The notes below the pieces were generated by a model, which was not told the origin of the DNA, ran no database searches, and saw nothing but the letters and a program-made list of their open reading frames with translations. DNA of 64,000 nt from Patiria miniata (Eukaryota > Echinodermata > Asteroidea > Valvatida > Asterinidae): the NCBI RefSeq assembly GCF_015706575.1, contig NW_024037076.1, forward strand, positions 15,008,898 through 15,072,897, written 5' to 3'. Positions 31,401 through 42,450 of the stretch are shown here, piece after piece. How positions within the stretch are numbered: position 1 is the stretch's first letter; each line of letters begins with the position of its first letter. The position numbers and the translations under genes were made by a program.

Positions 31401-34400
31401 GTGCCATGTAAATTGATCAGTCCATCTAGCAGACCATTTACAATTCCCACTGATGGTTGAGGATCAGAGACATGAAAAGCTACTTGGACGTCTGATGCAA
31501 ACAGACAGGCACCATACCGAGCTTGCCGAGGACCATCAGCCACACCAATCTTAGACAGACCAGATGAAACAGACGTTAATTTTAGTATACATGTAATATA
31601 TTATAAGCCTTGTCTTGCAACCTGCCATCAATATCCACAGCTGAGATAGCCTTTCGCCAAGGCCATCGTGACTTAACTTGCCGGCATTAAACAATGCGGC
31701 GAGAAAGCAAAGCGACTGGAGCGGCAGACCATATGCGAGTGGCGAAGCCGCGAGGGCCTATTCCAACTTGTCAAGAATTTCTTATGTTTTTCTTTATAAT
31801 CTCGATTTTTGCTACCCCAAAAGGGTAGCAAAATTCCAACCAATCAGGGCGTGTGTGGCTACTACTCGGATGCGCGGGGGAGTCCCGGATGCTTGCACAA
31901 AATTTAAAAACGAAAAAAATGCGAGTCTAGTTTTCCACGAGATTGTGACCGCGTAATTGTTCTTTCATTATCTTATTTTAATTTTACATATAAAAGCATA
32001 TTTCAAGAAATTATTCGAGTGTAGGAACTTATTTTTTCATCTGAATTTATAGTTATTTCCCCTTACGTTTTCCATTACTCACCCTTCTTTCACAAATGGA
32101 GGCAACTAGGCGGAATCTGCGCTGTGATTGGTTAACCTTTCAGTGCTCTACTTATTTGCATAAAAATATGAATAATTCAACAAAATCAAGTTAAAAAAGG
32201 CCTATTGTGGCTCCGCCACTCGTGCGTGCTGACTTAATCTTTGTTCCAGTTGCTTCCGATGGCCTTGGCGAATGGCTACAGCTGAGAGTACTCACTGTGC
32301 ATAAAATGTGCATACAGTGCCACATGTGATCAAGTACATGTGTATTTGTACAAATAAGTTCTTGGTATGCGCATACAGTATAGTTAAGTCAATAAACCAT
32401 TTTTTTTTCCATTGAAAATGAGTCTTTCACATAGATTTTTTTATTGTATTTGACAAAAGCACTTTTGTATTGAACACTTCATTTCCAAAATTAGAGTATT
32501 ACTTCTTGATGCTCTTTGAACTGCTTGTAAATGTACATACCTTACTGACAAGGGCTTTGGCAAGGTCCAAGCCATATTGGAAGTGAGCCTTTGGAATGCT
32601 ACCAGATGCATCAAAAACAAAGTAGATATCCATCCCTCGAGTGTATCCAAGAGATATAAACCTGCCACTGGGACCTGTGGTATTGTTGTCCTCTGTAGGG
32701 GTTTGTGGTTTGGTTACAAGGCCTTCAATGTTGTATCCCATTCTTGCTGCCACCTCAACGGTGTCCTCAAAGTCAAAGGGCCCTGTTGGAAGGTATTTCT
32801 CTTTTTATGAATGATGCATAATGAATGGCAACTGAACAATTCGAGCAACTGGACATGGCCTGCTTCTTATGGGTACCATCCACTTCCCATTCCTTTTGTC
32901 CTTTTTGTTTAGAATTATCCTTTATTTTTTTTTCTTCTGTGAGTGAAGTGGGAAAAAAAATAAAAAAATTAAAACAAACAAAAAATATTAAACCAAGAAA
33001 TATACCGAACTACATGTACAATGTTTCATGAATTACCATTTGTACATATGTATGTAAACCAAGAAAATTAAACCTCCATCTTTTTACCAAACTTTCTTAA
33101 ATGTATCACCTCGACATGTTGGAGGTTCCCCGCTCCAGCTTCTTGATTTCAGGCACTCTCGCTCATCAGATCCTAGCAACACCCTGTCTCTGTTGCATTC
33201 ATACAACACTCTGTTTCCCTTTCTGAATTGCACACTTTGTTCATTGACCATTCGTCCTCCAATGGGAATGCCAGGGTTGGGGCAGTAGAAATCTGTCATG
33301 AGAAAAGAATACAAATGTACAGAATTACCAATGCAGATCTCCTCCCATTTAGTGGTCCTGACTTTGGCATGTAGATATTGGCCTGGAATGGAATGAGGAC
33401 AGGTTGTAATGTCTATTAGCTCTGATTAAATTGGTAACTATTCGAGAATCTGATATAGAGACTATAAGAAGTGCCAATGTACTAGATACAGGGCTCTTAT
33501 TCATAAAAGTACATGTAGACCAGCTCTATCTCGATCTTTTAAAAAATCGTCATAAGGCCAAAAAAAAAAAGTCTCCGGTTTCTGGTATGCGCGCGCGTCG
33601 CCGTAGCCATGCGCGTCGGCAAAATGAAAACGTTTTTTTTTTCAATGAAAGATGATGTCTCAAAACCGCCAAACTCACTGGTTTGACTGGAATCCTGCTG
33701 CTGCACAATTTTAGATTGGGTTATGGTCGAGAATAAGCTTTATATGGCCTCTCTGGACTCCCATATATTTGCACTAAGTTTAGTCGGGCACCATTTGCAA
33801 TCATCAGCCGACATTTGAAGCAAATGGTAAAAAAAAACCAAAAAAACGCGTTGCCGCACCACTTTTTGGGCAAGCTCCATACCAGAAACCGGAGACTTTT
33901 TTTTTTGGCCTAGCGTGACTTCTCATCCAAACCATGGGTAGTGGTGTATGTTTAAATTGAAACGTTTTTAAGGTCATAACTTACCCTCGTGATCACATGT
34001 GGTGAGCGCTCCGCTCCACTTCCCATTAGGAAGACAGTGCCTGACTCTCGATCCTTGGAGGTTGAAGCCAGACCGACAACGGAAAGTCACATTTCCTCCA
34101 ACTCTCCTGGAATCTAGGTACCTACTGCCTTCAAATTGGATGTGACCTGGGTCTGGACATTCAATTTCTGTTGATCAAATATAGAGTTGTAATGTAATCC
34201 AGTCACTAACATGTCAATTACAAGACCATCACAAGTAAACAACAAGTTGATTGAAAAACAATTTTTAAGTCAAGCTACATGCAACCATGGCAACAGGAGG
34301 TGGATAATGACAACAGATTGCCTTTGCCACAAGTTCATTTACATAGCTTGGGACTTGACTTGAAACTCAATGAGTTGTGACTTGGGACTGACCAAGCTAT

Positions 34401-37400
34401 AATTCTGTCAAACTATTGCAACAGTGGACCTATTCTGTTGTTTCATCTGTTTTGCATATATTTTGACATGCTGTATTCAGTTTTGGAAAACTACTGGATT
34501 CAATTTTTCGAAGATATGCAAATAATGGTTAGATGCACAGTGTGAAATGCACAGTGTGAAATGAGGGAACTCCCGATTCAGAGCTCATCAGTACACACAG
34601 TAGTATAATTAGATTCATTCAGAATGTGTATCTCTCAAGCTTGGTGAGTTCCTACAACTGTCTAGACAGCCATGACTCTCCAGAGGGTTGTAGGGACTCA
34701 TCTAGATAGAGGCCATCAGTATGTCTTCTCATGACAACAGAACACATGAACTTGCCTGTAATATAAAAGCTACATAAGCTTCTACAGAAGATAGGTCATT
34801 AATTCAACAATTATAGTAGATAGTACGTCACCAATTTCAATTTTTTTCTCTTCCTGCAGATAGCATGATAACAAGATACATGGACACAGATGTACCGTAC
34901 CTGAGCAGATAGGATCAAGGTCTGACCATGTCCTGTTTGGGTGGTGTAAGCTTGGTCCTGAACATTCCCTCCAGGTCTTGCCAAGGATACGATAGCCCGC
35001 ATCACAGCGGTAGTCCACTACCTCCCCAAGCCTGTAAGTCCTATTCGCCATGTTACTTTGTAGATGGCTGATCTCAGCTTCACTCTCCAAAAGCGATGGG
35101 CACATCACCTCTACAAAATACATAAGCACAAGTAATTTGAGGTGTTTTTTTCTTGGCATGGTCTTACGCTTTACAATTGAAAACCTTTTGCAGAATTGTA
35201 ATAAAGTCATTGAAAGTCAATCACAAGTCACTCAATCTCTTTATTGTTCAATTCTATTGAAATGAATTATGATTCATAAATACCTCAGACAGTTTAGCCA
35301 TTTCTATTGGTCAAGAGCCCGTCACGTGGCTGGTCTTAAACGGATGATAAAGACATGGCTAGCTGGTCTTAAACACTTTTCCAGTGTCACATAAAATGTG
35401 GACTCCTAAAAATCCAGTGCCTCTTACCGTTTTATTAGTTGAACATTCACAGTCCTCGCGTAGGCATGCGCAAAACTACCAGTGAGTCAGAATTTTATAG
35501 TTCTAAATTTAAAATGCAACGCCCAAGGTGCATTCTGTGCGACATTGCACAGAACGTGCCACGCGCGCATCAATCGCCATAAAAGGGTTGTTTACATCTT
35601 AATCGCCAGCTGAACACTCCATTATTTAGCTAGAGGGATGTTTAAAAAAGCATGAAGTGAACTTGTTGAACAAAATCGGGATTTTTTGACCAAAATATTA
35701 TATTTTTTTTACCGAAAAGGTATTTATGAATGGGAATAAATATGTGCTCGGTCTGTATTAATCACTCTGTTTAAGACCGCTTAGAGTCTGGGTGCTGATA
35801 ATTACCCTAACCTCCGGGTAATTATCAGCACCCAGACTCTAAGCGGTCTTAAACAGAGTGATTAAAATCTCTCGAGCACACATTTATTCCCTTATTAAAA
35901 TGGTTGTTTTCCCCTGTAACTTGTAATTTTTTTAATAATTGGGGTGTGACTTGAATCCTGATGGACTGAACTACAACTCTTTTGAATTGTCTTTCTTTGC
36001 AATTATGTGTTGCCAATAATAAGATTATGGAAGTCTGAAACTATTAAAATTGTCCATGCAAGCGAATGTGTGTATACGTTTAGATGGTAATTGCGTATCC
36101 TTGTGATGTAAATTTAGATTCTTGTGACAGTTTCAAACTCACCACGACAAGTTGGAATGGATGGGCTCCACTCCCCTGACATTCCACAGGTAATCTGGCT
36201 GGGACTCTCAATTGAGACAAATCCAGGCCAACATGCGACATTGATCTTGGTGTTAGGGATGAATGATGCATCGTCATGGCGACTCCTCCTGTCAGATTCT
36301 ACCAGCGTCCAGTTTGCACCGTGGAGAACATTTGGACTCTGGCAACTGTTCTCCGCTGAATGATGATAACGATATAACAAAACCCAGTATTACAATCCTT
36401 ACTTGGGGGGCCCTTTTGGGTGTTTTATGGACCTTGAGGCTGGCTTACCGCTACTGAACAAGTTCGGGAAAGAGGGTGTTGCCTCTGATATTTCCATTGG
36501 TAGAATGGAACAATTTATACTTTGGCGTCAGTTTCATCATGATTCTCTTGAACAGAGTTCGTCATTTTGACTTGAACTCAAGTGCCATTTTTCATAGATG
36601 GTGTCTTTATTTTACCAGTCATATTTTCCAAACACGTCATCAAAGAATTGTCACAAGCAAATACATGTTGTAACTAACTTGAGTCCCGTCATTCTGAACC
36701 AATTTGACATATTGTTAAAAATTTGAACCCTCTCTAATGTGTCGTATGGAAGGTATAATTAAAAGGAAATTTGCTTGTCACGTCACCTGCGACATTGCGA
36801 TTTTGATGTTGAGATTTTGATGTGTAACTTGACATGTGACCCAATTGTTTCGTAAACTAGAAACATAATTATTGCATTTGTATTTCCCTCATCAATAATG
36901 ACAAGGAGTCCAAGATTCCCAAGGTTGAAACTTGAATCATGCTTTGGGAGTCCATACCTCTGCATTCAACAATTCCTCCGGTCCATTTGATGCCCTGTGG
37001 AGTCTTTGAGCAGGTCTTAATACGTGGCCCAACCCGCTCAAATCCCGTCTTGCATCTGAAAAGGGCGCGGCCGCCAAGTTTCCGGCCCTTTCCAAAAAGC
37101 CAGACCGCTACACCATTCCATGGCTTCTGTGGCATTGGACAGCCACTTGCTGAAAAGGATCATTTCAAGAGTTGCAGCCAGCAAGTCACTCATAAGCCCA
37201 TTCAGCTTTCTTTTAGTATAAGAATCATTCAAATGACTCATGTACTTTCAAGTTATTACAAAATTTTGTACACAAACACCGTTTTAAAGTTATGTCCACG
37301 GATCACAAAAACAGTAAGTGTACTTTCAGCAAAACGAAAACAGTTCTCATAGGGATGCATGTGAATTGTTTTTGTTTTGCTTAAAGAACGCTAACCTTTT

Positions 37401-39747
37401 TTGTGATCCTTGGACAGAACTTTGAAACGGTTTTTGTGTTCAAAACTCCGTAACTTATAAGTACATGAGTGATTTGAATGATTCTTGTACTAAATAAAAG
37501 CTGATTGATTGGGATTTCATAATTCATATCCTAGATTTTGAAAGTGTTGCAGGCAAAACTTCAATCAAAAATTGGTCCTGCCATTTGGGTTTCGTTTTTT
37601 GTTACTCGCCCTGTATAGGAAATATTTGCGCAAAGCATTTGTTGTTTCCCGGCTCAACATATTGTTTTGCCTTAAAATTGTATTCCCTTTGCTATTTTCA
37701 AGTTTTATCCCGAAAAAAATAGATTCCTTTTTCATAGTACTATTTTTCTGGCAATACAAACTTCATTCTCTAGTTTGAATGAGACATCGACCAAAACAAA
37801 ATCGACCCACGCTTAGTTACTGAATAATTACATGTACTTTACAAATGTCAAATTACTTGCCCGATAATGTATATTATTTTCCTGGCCCACAGTCAGTATC
37901 GGTAAGGTATGGACCGGGAGCCAGTGTGCTCGCAAGGCGGATCTTTTTATCGGAGGGTTGCAGACGTCCCCAAAACGGGAGAAATGATTTTTTTTATTTA
38001 CCTCTGCATGTTGGTGATGCAGACCACTCATCGTCATCATTACAGTAGATAACTGAACTTCCACCTTGCAGTCAAAATATGTATAAAAATACCAAAATCG
38101 CATTGTCAGCTTACTCATCTTACATATTAACTGTTCTGCAATCTGCACATAGAACTATACGTCAAACTCTCATAATTCAAAACAACTGTTAAGTCAAAGA
38201 ATACATTGCAAATATAAATTTTAAAATTTACAAATATGTCATAGGGCCTAAATACTGGTACAATCCCTAATAAAAAGGGAAATAAATATGTACATGAAAG
38301 CACATGGTTCTCAACTTTGAGTACTAGAAGTACCTTCCTCCATGATAAGAGCAAGAATAGAATACATATGATCTAGAACCCCCCCCCCCAAAAAAAAAAA
38401 AAATTACAATTAAAAAAAAACTTCTGCTCCAAAATTTCAGAAGAAAGCGGCCAGGAATCACCTCAGACAATGTCAGATTGCACCACAGAGCATCTAGAAT
38501 CTAACAATTTTCCGGGGCCCTTAAGCGGGCCCCGGGACAACACGCCGTAATAGCTTCGCACTCAGCGCTCGCTGGAGTTTGCACTTCATGCATAAAATGT
38601 TCAGGTTGTTTTGGTCACAGTTCAATCACATCCCTGTATAACAATGATATACAACCATGCTTGACTCAAAACTCCGCTTACGTCCAATTTTGAACCTGTT
38701 GCTTGAGATTTGACTTATCAAGTTTTAACTGTTTATATAGACCTATGTAGAAGAAAAACATGAAAAAAACCTGTTCAATCAAGTTTCCAACTGCAGTAAG
38801 CATACAATGTGTAACATGCGAGGTGCATGTTTATTTTTGTTTGGGGACAATGGCAACATGTACAGTTAATAACAGTTTTGAAGACTTGTCATGAGTTGAA
38901 AACATGGCGTCTTTTTGGATAGTATCTTCTAATTCTCCAACTTGCGACCTTGTCTGCATTGCACGAGTGAAGTTATTTGAAATAGAGTTGGGCGGCAGGC
39001 TACATTTCCATTGTCCATCTGTCTTCCCTCTTTACGACAAGCAGGTTTATCATCTAGTGTAATAATACCAAGTATGATTTCTTTTTGGTCTGACCTTTTA
39101 GTTTGTAGCCCTTAAAGCAGATTACAGCAACGAAAGAATTTCTAGGGAAGAGGCCATCGGCTCCTGGCGTGGAGCCAGCGCCAAACTCATAGCGCCCGCC
39201 CTCCACTGGCGTAGGTTCCGGGCAACCTTCACCCACTGTAGTCAGAAATAATATAAGACGTTTTTATGTGGGTGACAAAATTCACAGATTTAAAACAAAA
39301 TACTACATTTAGAATGAAGTTACCTGAATGGTAGCGGTATCTATGAATTCAATACACGAGGTTAATTTAAGGAAGCATTATAAGGCATATCACTTGTTTA
39401 ACATCCCGATGAAGATGAATAATTTGGGTAAACAATTGGCAGTTCCCTTCCCCTCTGTCCGTATGTAGAAGGTTTGGAGGGCCCGTGTATGGACCTCTTT
39501 TTTAGGGAATAGGCCCTACATTTCACTATGTGTTTAATCTAAAATCTTCACACCAAACAACCCGCCTGCAGTTGTATATACATTATTTTATTGTGGGGAT
39601 AACTCCAGGAGATAGTAATTGTTGTTAACTATATGCTGCAAAATGGAATTTATATGAACTTGAAACAAATATCCTCTTACCTGTACAAGACGCTACCGAG
39701 AGTAGAATCGCCAGACTGATGGCGATCTTCGCTGCGGGAAACGTCAT
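24216..39747 (-). CDS. CFB: Complement factor B/C2-type protease, 16 exons
   Basis: Minus-strand exons: 39747-39681, 39235-39095, 38064-38002, 37149-36958, 36355-36143, 35110-34901, 34167-33985, 33292-33110, 32782-32541, 31549-31390, 31178-31071, 29599-29378, 28417-28272, 26768-26666, 25662-25459, 24667-24216. Together they make 2889 nt in one open frame, 962 residues. Order: signal peptide (about 1-21), six CCP modules (about 24-417, four cysteines each), linker with NNT glycosylation site, vWA (about 468-660), trypsin-like protease (680-962). Factor B is secreted, binds C3b in a Mg2+-dependent way and, once cleaved by factor D, forms the alternative-pathway C3 convertase. CCP exons are phase 1-1. 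Mammalian factor B has three CCPs; from memory sea urchin Bf has five, so six is an expansion. All motifs are intact. Confidence 0.93.
26230..26490 (+). repeat. Dispersed repeat shared with 60950-61220
   Basis: Shares GTCATTGTTCAAATATG, TTCAAATGTTT, TTTGTCTACAGA, CACAACTCTTCC and AATTGGAGGTCAAA in order with about 60950-61220. One copy lies in an intron of each factor B gene. Confidence 0.7.
27504..28134. mobile_element. 631-bp foldback element, mariner-like ends
   Basis: Begins CAGTATGTTCCC...GTGTCTGTCTGACTATTTTT and ends with the inverted AAAAATAGTCAGACAGACAC...CTG, flanked by TA on both sides. The arms meet near 27800 with GGGGATTGG / CCAATCCCC pairing. It is in the intron between exons 14 and 13 of the factor B gene and ends about 140 bp from exon 13. 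Confidence 0.8.
28684..28860. mobile_element. 177-bp Tc1/mariner-type MITE
   Basis: Ends CAGCCAAACATCTTTATAAC and TTATCAGGGTTCGGCTG, flanked by TA. An internal TTGTTATAA / TTATAAC motif is repeated in inverse. The ends resemble the widespread CAGTCRAACCTCTTTATAA MITE type (from memory). It lies in intron 12. Confidence 0.75.
29378..32782 (-). CDS. CFB: Factor B linker and von Willebrand A domain (exons 9-12)
   Basis: Residues 418-661 of the same gene. The linker (418-467) contains GPSGRFISLGYTRG; R458 or R466 could be the factor D cleavage site, but the vertebrate site is not clearly present. The MIDAS is complete: D475-A-S477-G-S479, T555 in GRGTATGKAL, and D587 in FLFTDG. The domain continues through HCIGVGHEIDINELQEIAS and FLVKDYGELHLLVQTI, typical of the helices before the protease. 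Intron phases change here from 1-1 to mixed. Confidence 0.88.
29964..30150. mobile_element. MITE, TTTGTTTATGGTGTAAATCG family, copy 1
   Basis: Perfect 20-bp inverted termini (29964-29983 and 30130-30149) enclose about 190 bp with CCTCGATT / TCGAGGA motifs. Relatives are at 55274-55449 and 55886-56089 in the second factor B gene. Confidence 0.8.
31647..32278. mobile_element. 632-bp TIR element with 9-bp target duplication
   Basis: Starts TAGCCTTTCGCCAAGGCCAT and ends with the inverted ATGGCCTTGGCGAATGGCTA. Flanked by perfect direct CAGCTGAGA repeats (31638-31646 and 32279-32287). A 9-bp duplication is typical of Mutator-like elements. The inside is CpG-bearing near both ends and has no transposase ORF. 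It lies in intron 9 of the factor B gene. Confidence 0.88.
33110..39747 (-). CDS. CFB: Factor B signal peptide and six CCP modules (exons 1-8)
   Basis: Exon 1 encodes MTFPAAKIAISLAILLSVAS, a hydrophobic signal peptide. CCP1 is split over exons 2 and 3 (GCPEP...ICFKGY / YCNDDDEWSASPTC). CCP2-CCP6 each occupy one phase 1-1 exon: GCPMP...VEC, SCQSP...PTC, MCPSL...PIC, ECPDPG...TTC, YCPNPG...PTC. Every module has the four cysteines and the W before the last cysteine. Exon 3 could start 12 nt later at an alternative in-frame CAG; the upstream AAG acceptor is preferred because the paralog uses the equivalent site. Confidence 0.88.
33556..33910. mobile_element. GGCC-TIR MITE (Harbinger-like), copy 2
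   Basis: Starts GGCCAAAAAAAAAAGTCTCC and ends with the inverted form. Flanks are TAA and TAG, an imperfect 3-bp duplication. It is close in sequence to 60258-60632 throughout (TGCACTAAGTTTAGTCGGGC shared). It lies in intron 7. Confidence 0.85.
35270..35898 (-). mobile_element. Longer relative of the 12850-13262 element, with a 44-bp hairpin
   Basis: Reverse-complement counterpart of 12850-13262. It has a near-perfect palindrome at about 35764-35864 (CTCTGTTTAAGACCGCTTAG facing CTAAGCGGTCTTAAACAGAG) around CCTAACCTCC. It lies in intron 5. Confidence 0.75.
37198..37505. mobile_element. Foldback element in intron 3
   Basis: Left arm CAGCTTTCTTTTAGTATAAG and AATCATTCAAATGACTCATG face right arm CATGAGTGATTTGAATGATT and AGTACTAAATAAAAGCTG-like sequence. 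It lies about 50 bp from exon 4. Confidence 0.75.
38430..38560 (-). repeat. GGGGCCCTTAAGCGGGCCCC repeat, single unit
   Basis: Reverse-complement match to one unit of the 63280-63800 array, including the near-palindrome GGGGCCCTTAAGCGGGCCCC, ATTCTAGATGCTCTG and the TCTGAGG block. It lies in intron 2 of the first factor B gene. Confidence 0.7.
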
Positions 39748-42229
39748 GGTGACCTTTTAACTTGTAAGGTTACTTTGGCGAAGATTCCCAAACTAAACCG
39801 CGTTTACGAGCCTGCAAATTAATACTGTGATGACAGTTATTCGAACTGGTAGGTCACAGCTAAGAGAGGAAACTTGTCACAGGTGAAGTCTAGATTACTC
39901 TACAAACCAGGATACGAGCAGCCTGCACATAACACGGCTGTCACGCCAACTTGCAACGATCCAATGAGCGCAAGCATAGCGTCATGGTTATTTGTATTGC
40001 CAATCTTCATGCGCAGTAGTTATACGTGCTGCGCATTTGCTATAATACAAATCCACCATATAAACTCGCACTCGATGAAGTTTCACCATGCACCTGTAGC
40101 TGCTTCGGCCCCAATAAATGTTACTTGCTAAACATTTAGCTCAACAGTTGCATTCGTTAATTTGATTCTTTGCCAAAGGCATGCTGCTCTGTAGTGTCAT
40201 GAGACGATGTGTAGTTCTACCACTCCGCAAGCTTCACTTATAACGTCTGCGCTGCACTTTCCAAAGTAACTTGTTATAGGGGCCATTTTATCAATGTTTT
40301 TAAATCTCTTTTTTTCTTTCTTAAATGTTCGCCTCGCCCACCAACTCTATTTGTACTGTATATCAAGTCAAGGGTGTAAATCCGGGGGGGGGGGGGGGGT
40401 GATGGGGGAACGTGGGGGTGGGGCGGGGGTGGTAGTTTAACTTGCTCCTCTGGCGACATGTATGTGGCCTTTTTGCAGGAAATGAAAGTGCTGCTAGTAA
40501 CAGTAATCTCTCCGTCTTAATTATTTTTACGAACGACTTTTGTTTGATGTGAAAGTGAAAGACAAAACAACCCAGATAACCACAAAGTGGCCCATTAACT
40601 AATATAACGGTTTTAGACACATTTTGGTCCTTTTTTGTGATTTACTGATTATTAATTTTGCTCCATGCAGGAACATTAAATTAAAAGGTAGTACAGTTTC
40701 GCCAGTACGCAAATAAAAGGCCCTGCTATAGCAAACGATTAGGGGCATTGGAAATTGTACGCGTACATGATACGTACGTTTGCGGCCGGGAAAAGGTTGC
40801 CTGTTAAATTACAATTACTGGCGAGATTATTTCATGATCTGGCACATACGATGTGCAACTTCACATCAAAACGGTGACATAACCACAGACCGGTTATTTT
40901 CTCGGTAGAGTCCCAGGTTTGTCTTTTCGTTCATGAGAATTACTCAACGTACGTTTCACAAGGAAATAGCTTCAACTATAAACAGCCGGTATACTGGTCA
41001 AAACAATCATGATGTTAGCACAGTGGACCGGAATTTCCAGATTATCTTATCAAAAAGAAAGTGCGGACCAAATGGTCGCGTGTGAATACGACGCTTTTGC
41101 AATTACCAGTCCAGCATGGACAACAACATGCATTGTTTGAAGAAAAGAAAAGTGACGATATTGGCTGGAGTGTGTGAAACACAGCGCGACATTTTTAGTT
41201 TGCTGGTTGTATTCTAAGAAGAATCCTTAATTGCCTTTCACAAATTGTGAGATAATTGGGCTTTAAACCGGCAAAGTGAAACTGGCTGCTATATAGCAGG
41301 TTCATCACGCCCACTCCAATGAAATGATCGGGTCTTATACATACATGTAGATGTCTTTTAAATTATGTGAGTGACATAACAGTTCAATTAAAAATGGTAA
41401 CTGCATATTATTATTTCGTGCCATCGCCAATCCCCCCCCCCCCCATTTTAACTTCCTAGAATTTGATGACATGGTAAAATCGATTGCAGCTCTGTCTTGT
41501 ATAAATATAGAAATTCCATTCACATCTGAAAAAGGAATACAAATGACTGAAGAGGAAGCTTAGTTGAGGCACCATAGGGTCACTCTATCCCTTAAGATTT
41601 CAAGGTTTGACATTGGGGTATTTGTTTAAAAGTTAATTTAACAAATTCAATAAGCTGAAGCTAGAATACCACGTTCATATTTATTCACTTTTTTATTCAC
41701 TTTTTCATGTATGCATTCAGCACCAAAAAAAATATGTTTTCCTTTTGAAAGACCAATGAACCGGAACAACCCACCCATCAGTAAGGGTGGACGTTTCAAG
41801 ATTTCTTTCACTGGAGTTCCAAGTGTAAAATTATACAACAACCAAAAAGATACCATAACGTAATACATAAATCAACCGAAAGTGACCGAAAACGCGATGG
41901 CTATTTATAAGATAATTGTGCAAACTTTCTAGACTTTGTTACACAAATACCACAAGAAACAAATCGATCTATTGGAAATAATTACACATGATTATTCCTT
42001 GGAATTGGGGGAATATGCACCGTCCAAGTTGATTCGAGGACCCCCTTGCAAACCACATCGTCCTGGTGGTGGAGGGGGCGGTTGGTATATACATTTTTTA
42101 AAGTAAGGTCGACCGCTCGTGGTCGGTAATCAGGGACTCCCCTTCAAGTGGTATCAATGAACAATGTATAAAATACCCAGAATTGCTTAATTCCCTCTTC
42201 TAAGTGTGCACGCTGAGACATCTCCCGCA

Positions 42230-42450
42230 ATTGATCTTGGTCTGGTTCTTTTTTAGTCTTCGATTCTCCGAAGGCCTGGCCATTGGGAGACCCCAATAAA
42301 AAACATAAACAGTGAAGGGAAAACCCCTTTCAAATCCCAGCGCGATCACCGGATGGTGTAAACCTCCGTTTCCTGCCAATCAAGGGGACCATGTTTATGT
42401 GGTGTCTGGACTTAACGACTTAACGACTTAACCAGCTGTAATGCATTGCC
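42230..42450. repeat. Repeat inverted relative to 45100-45270
   Basis: Blocks such as AAGGGGACCATGTTTATGTGG and GTTTCCTGYCAATC recur in reverse complement at 45100-45270 (CCACATAAACATGGTCCCCT, GATTGACAGGAAAC). Both copies are diverged. Confidence 0.55.
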
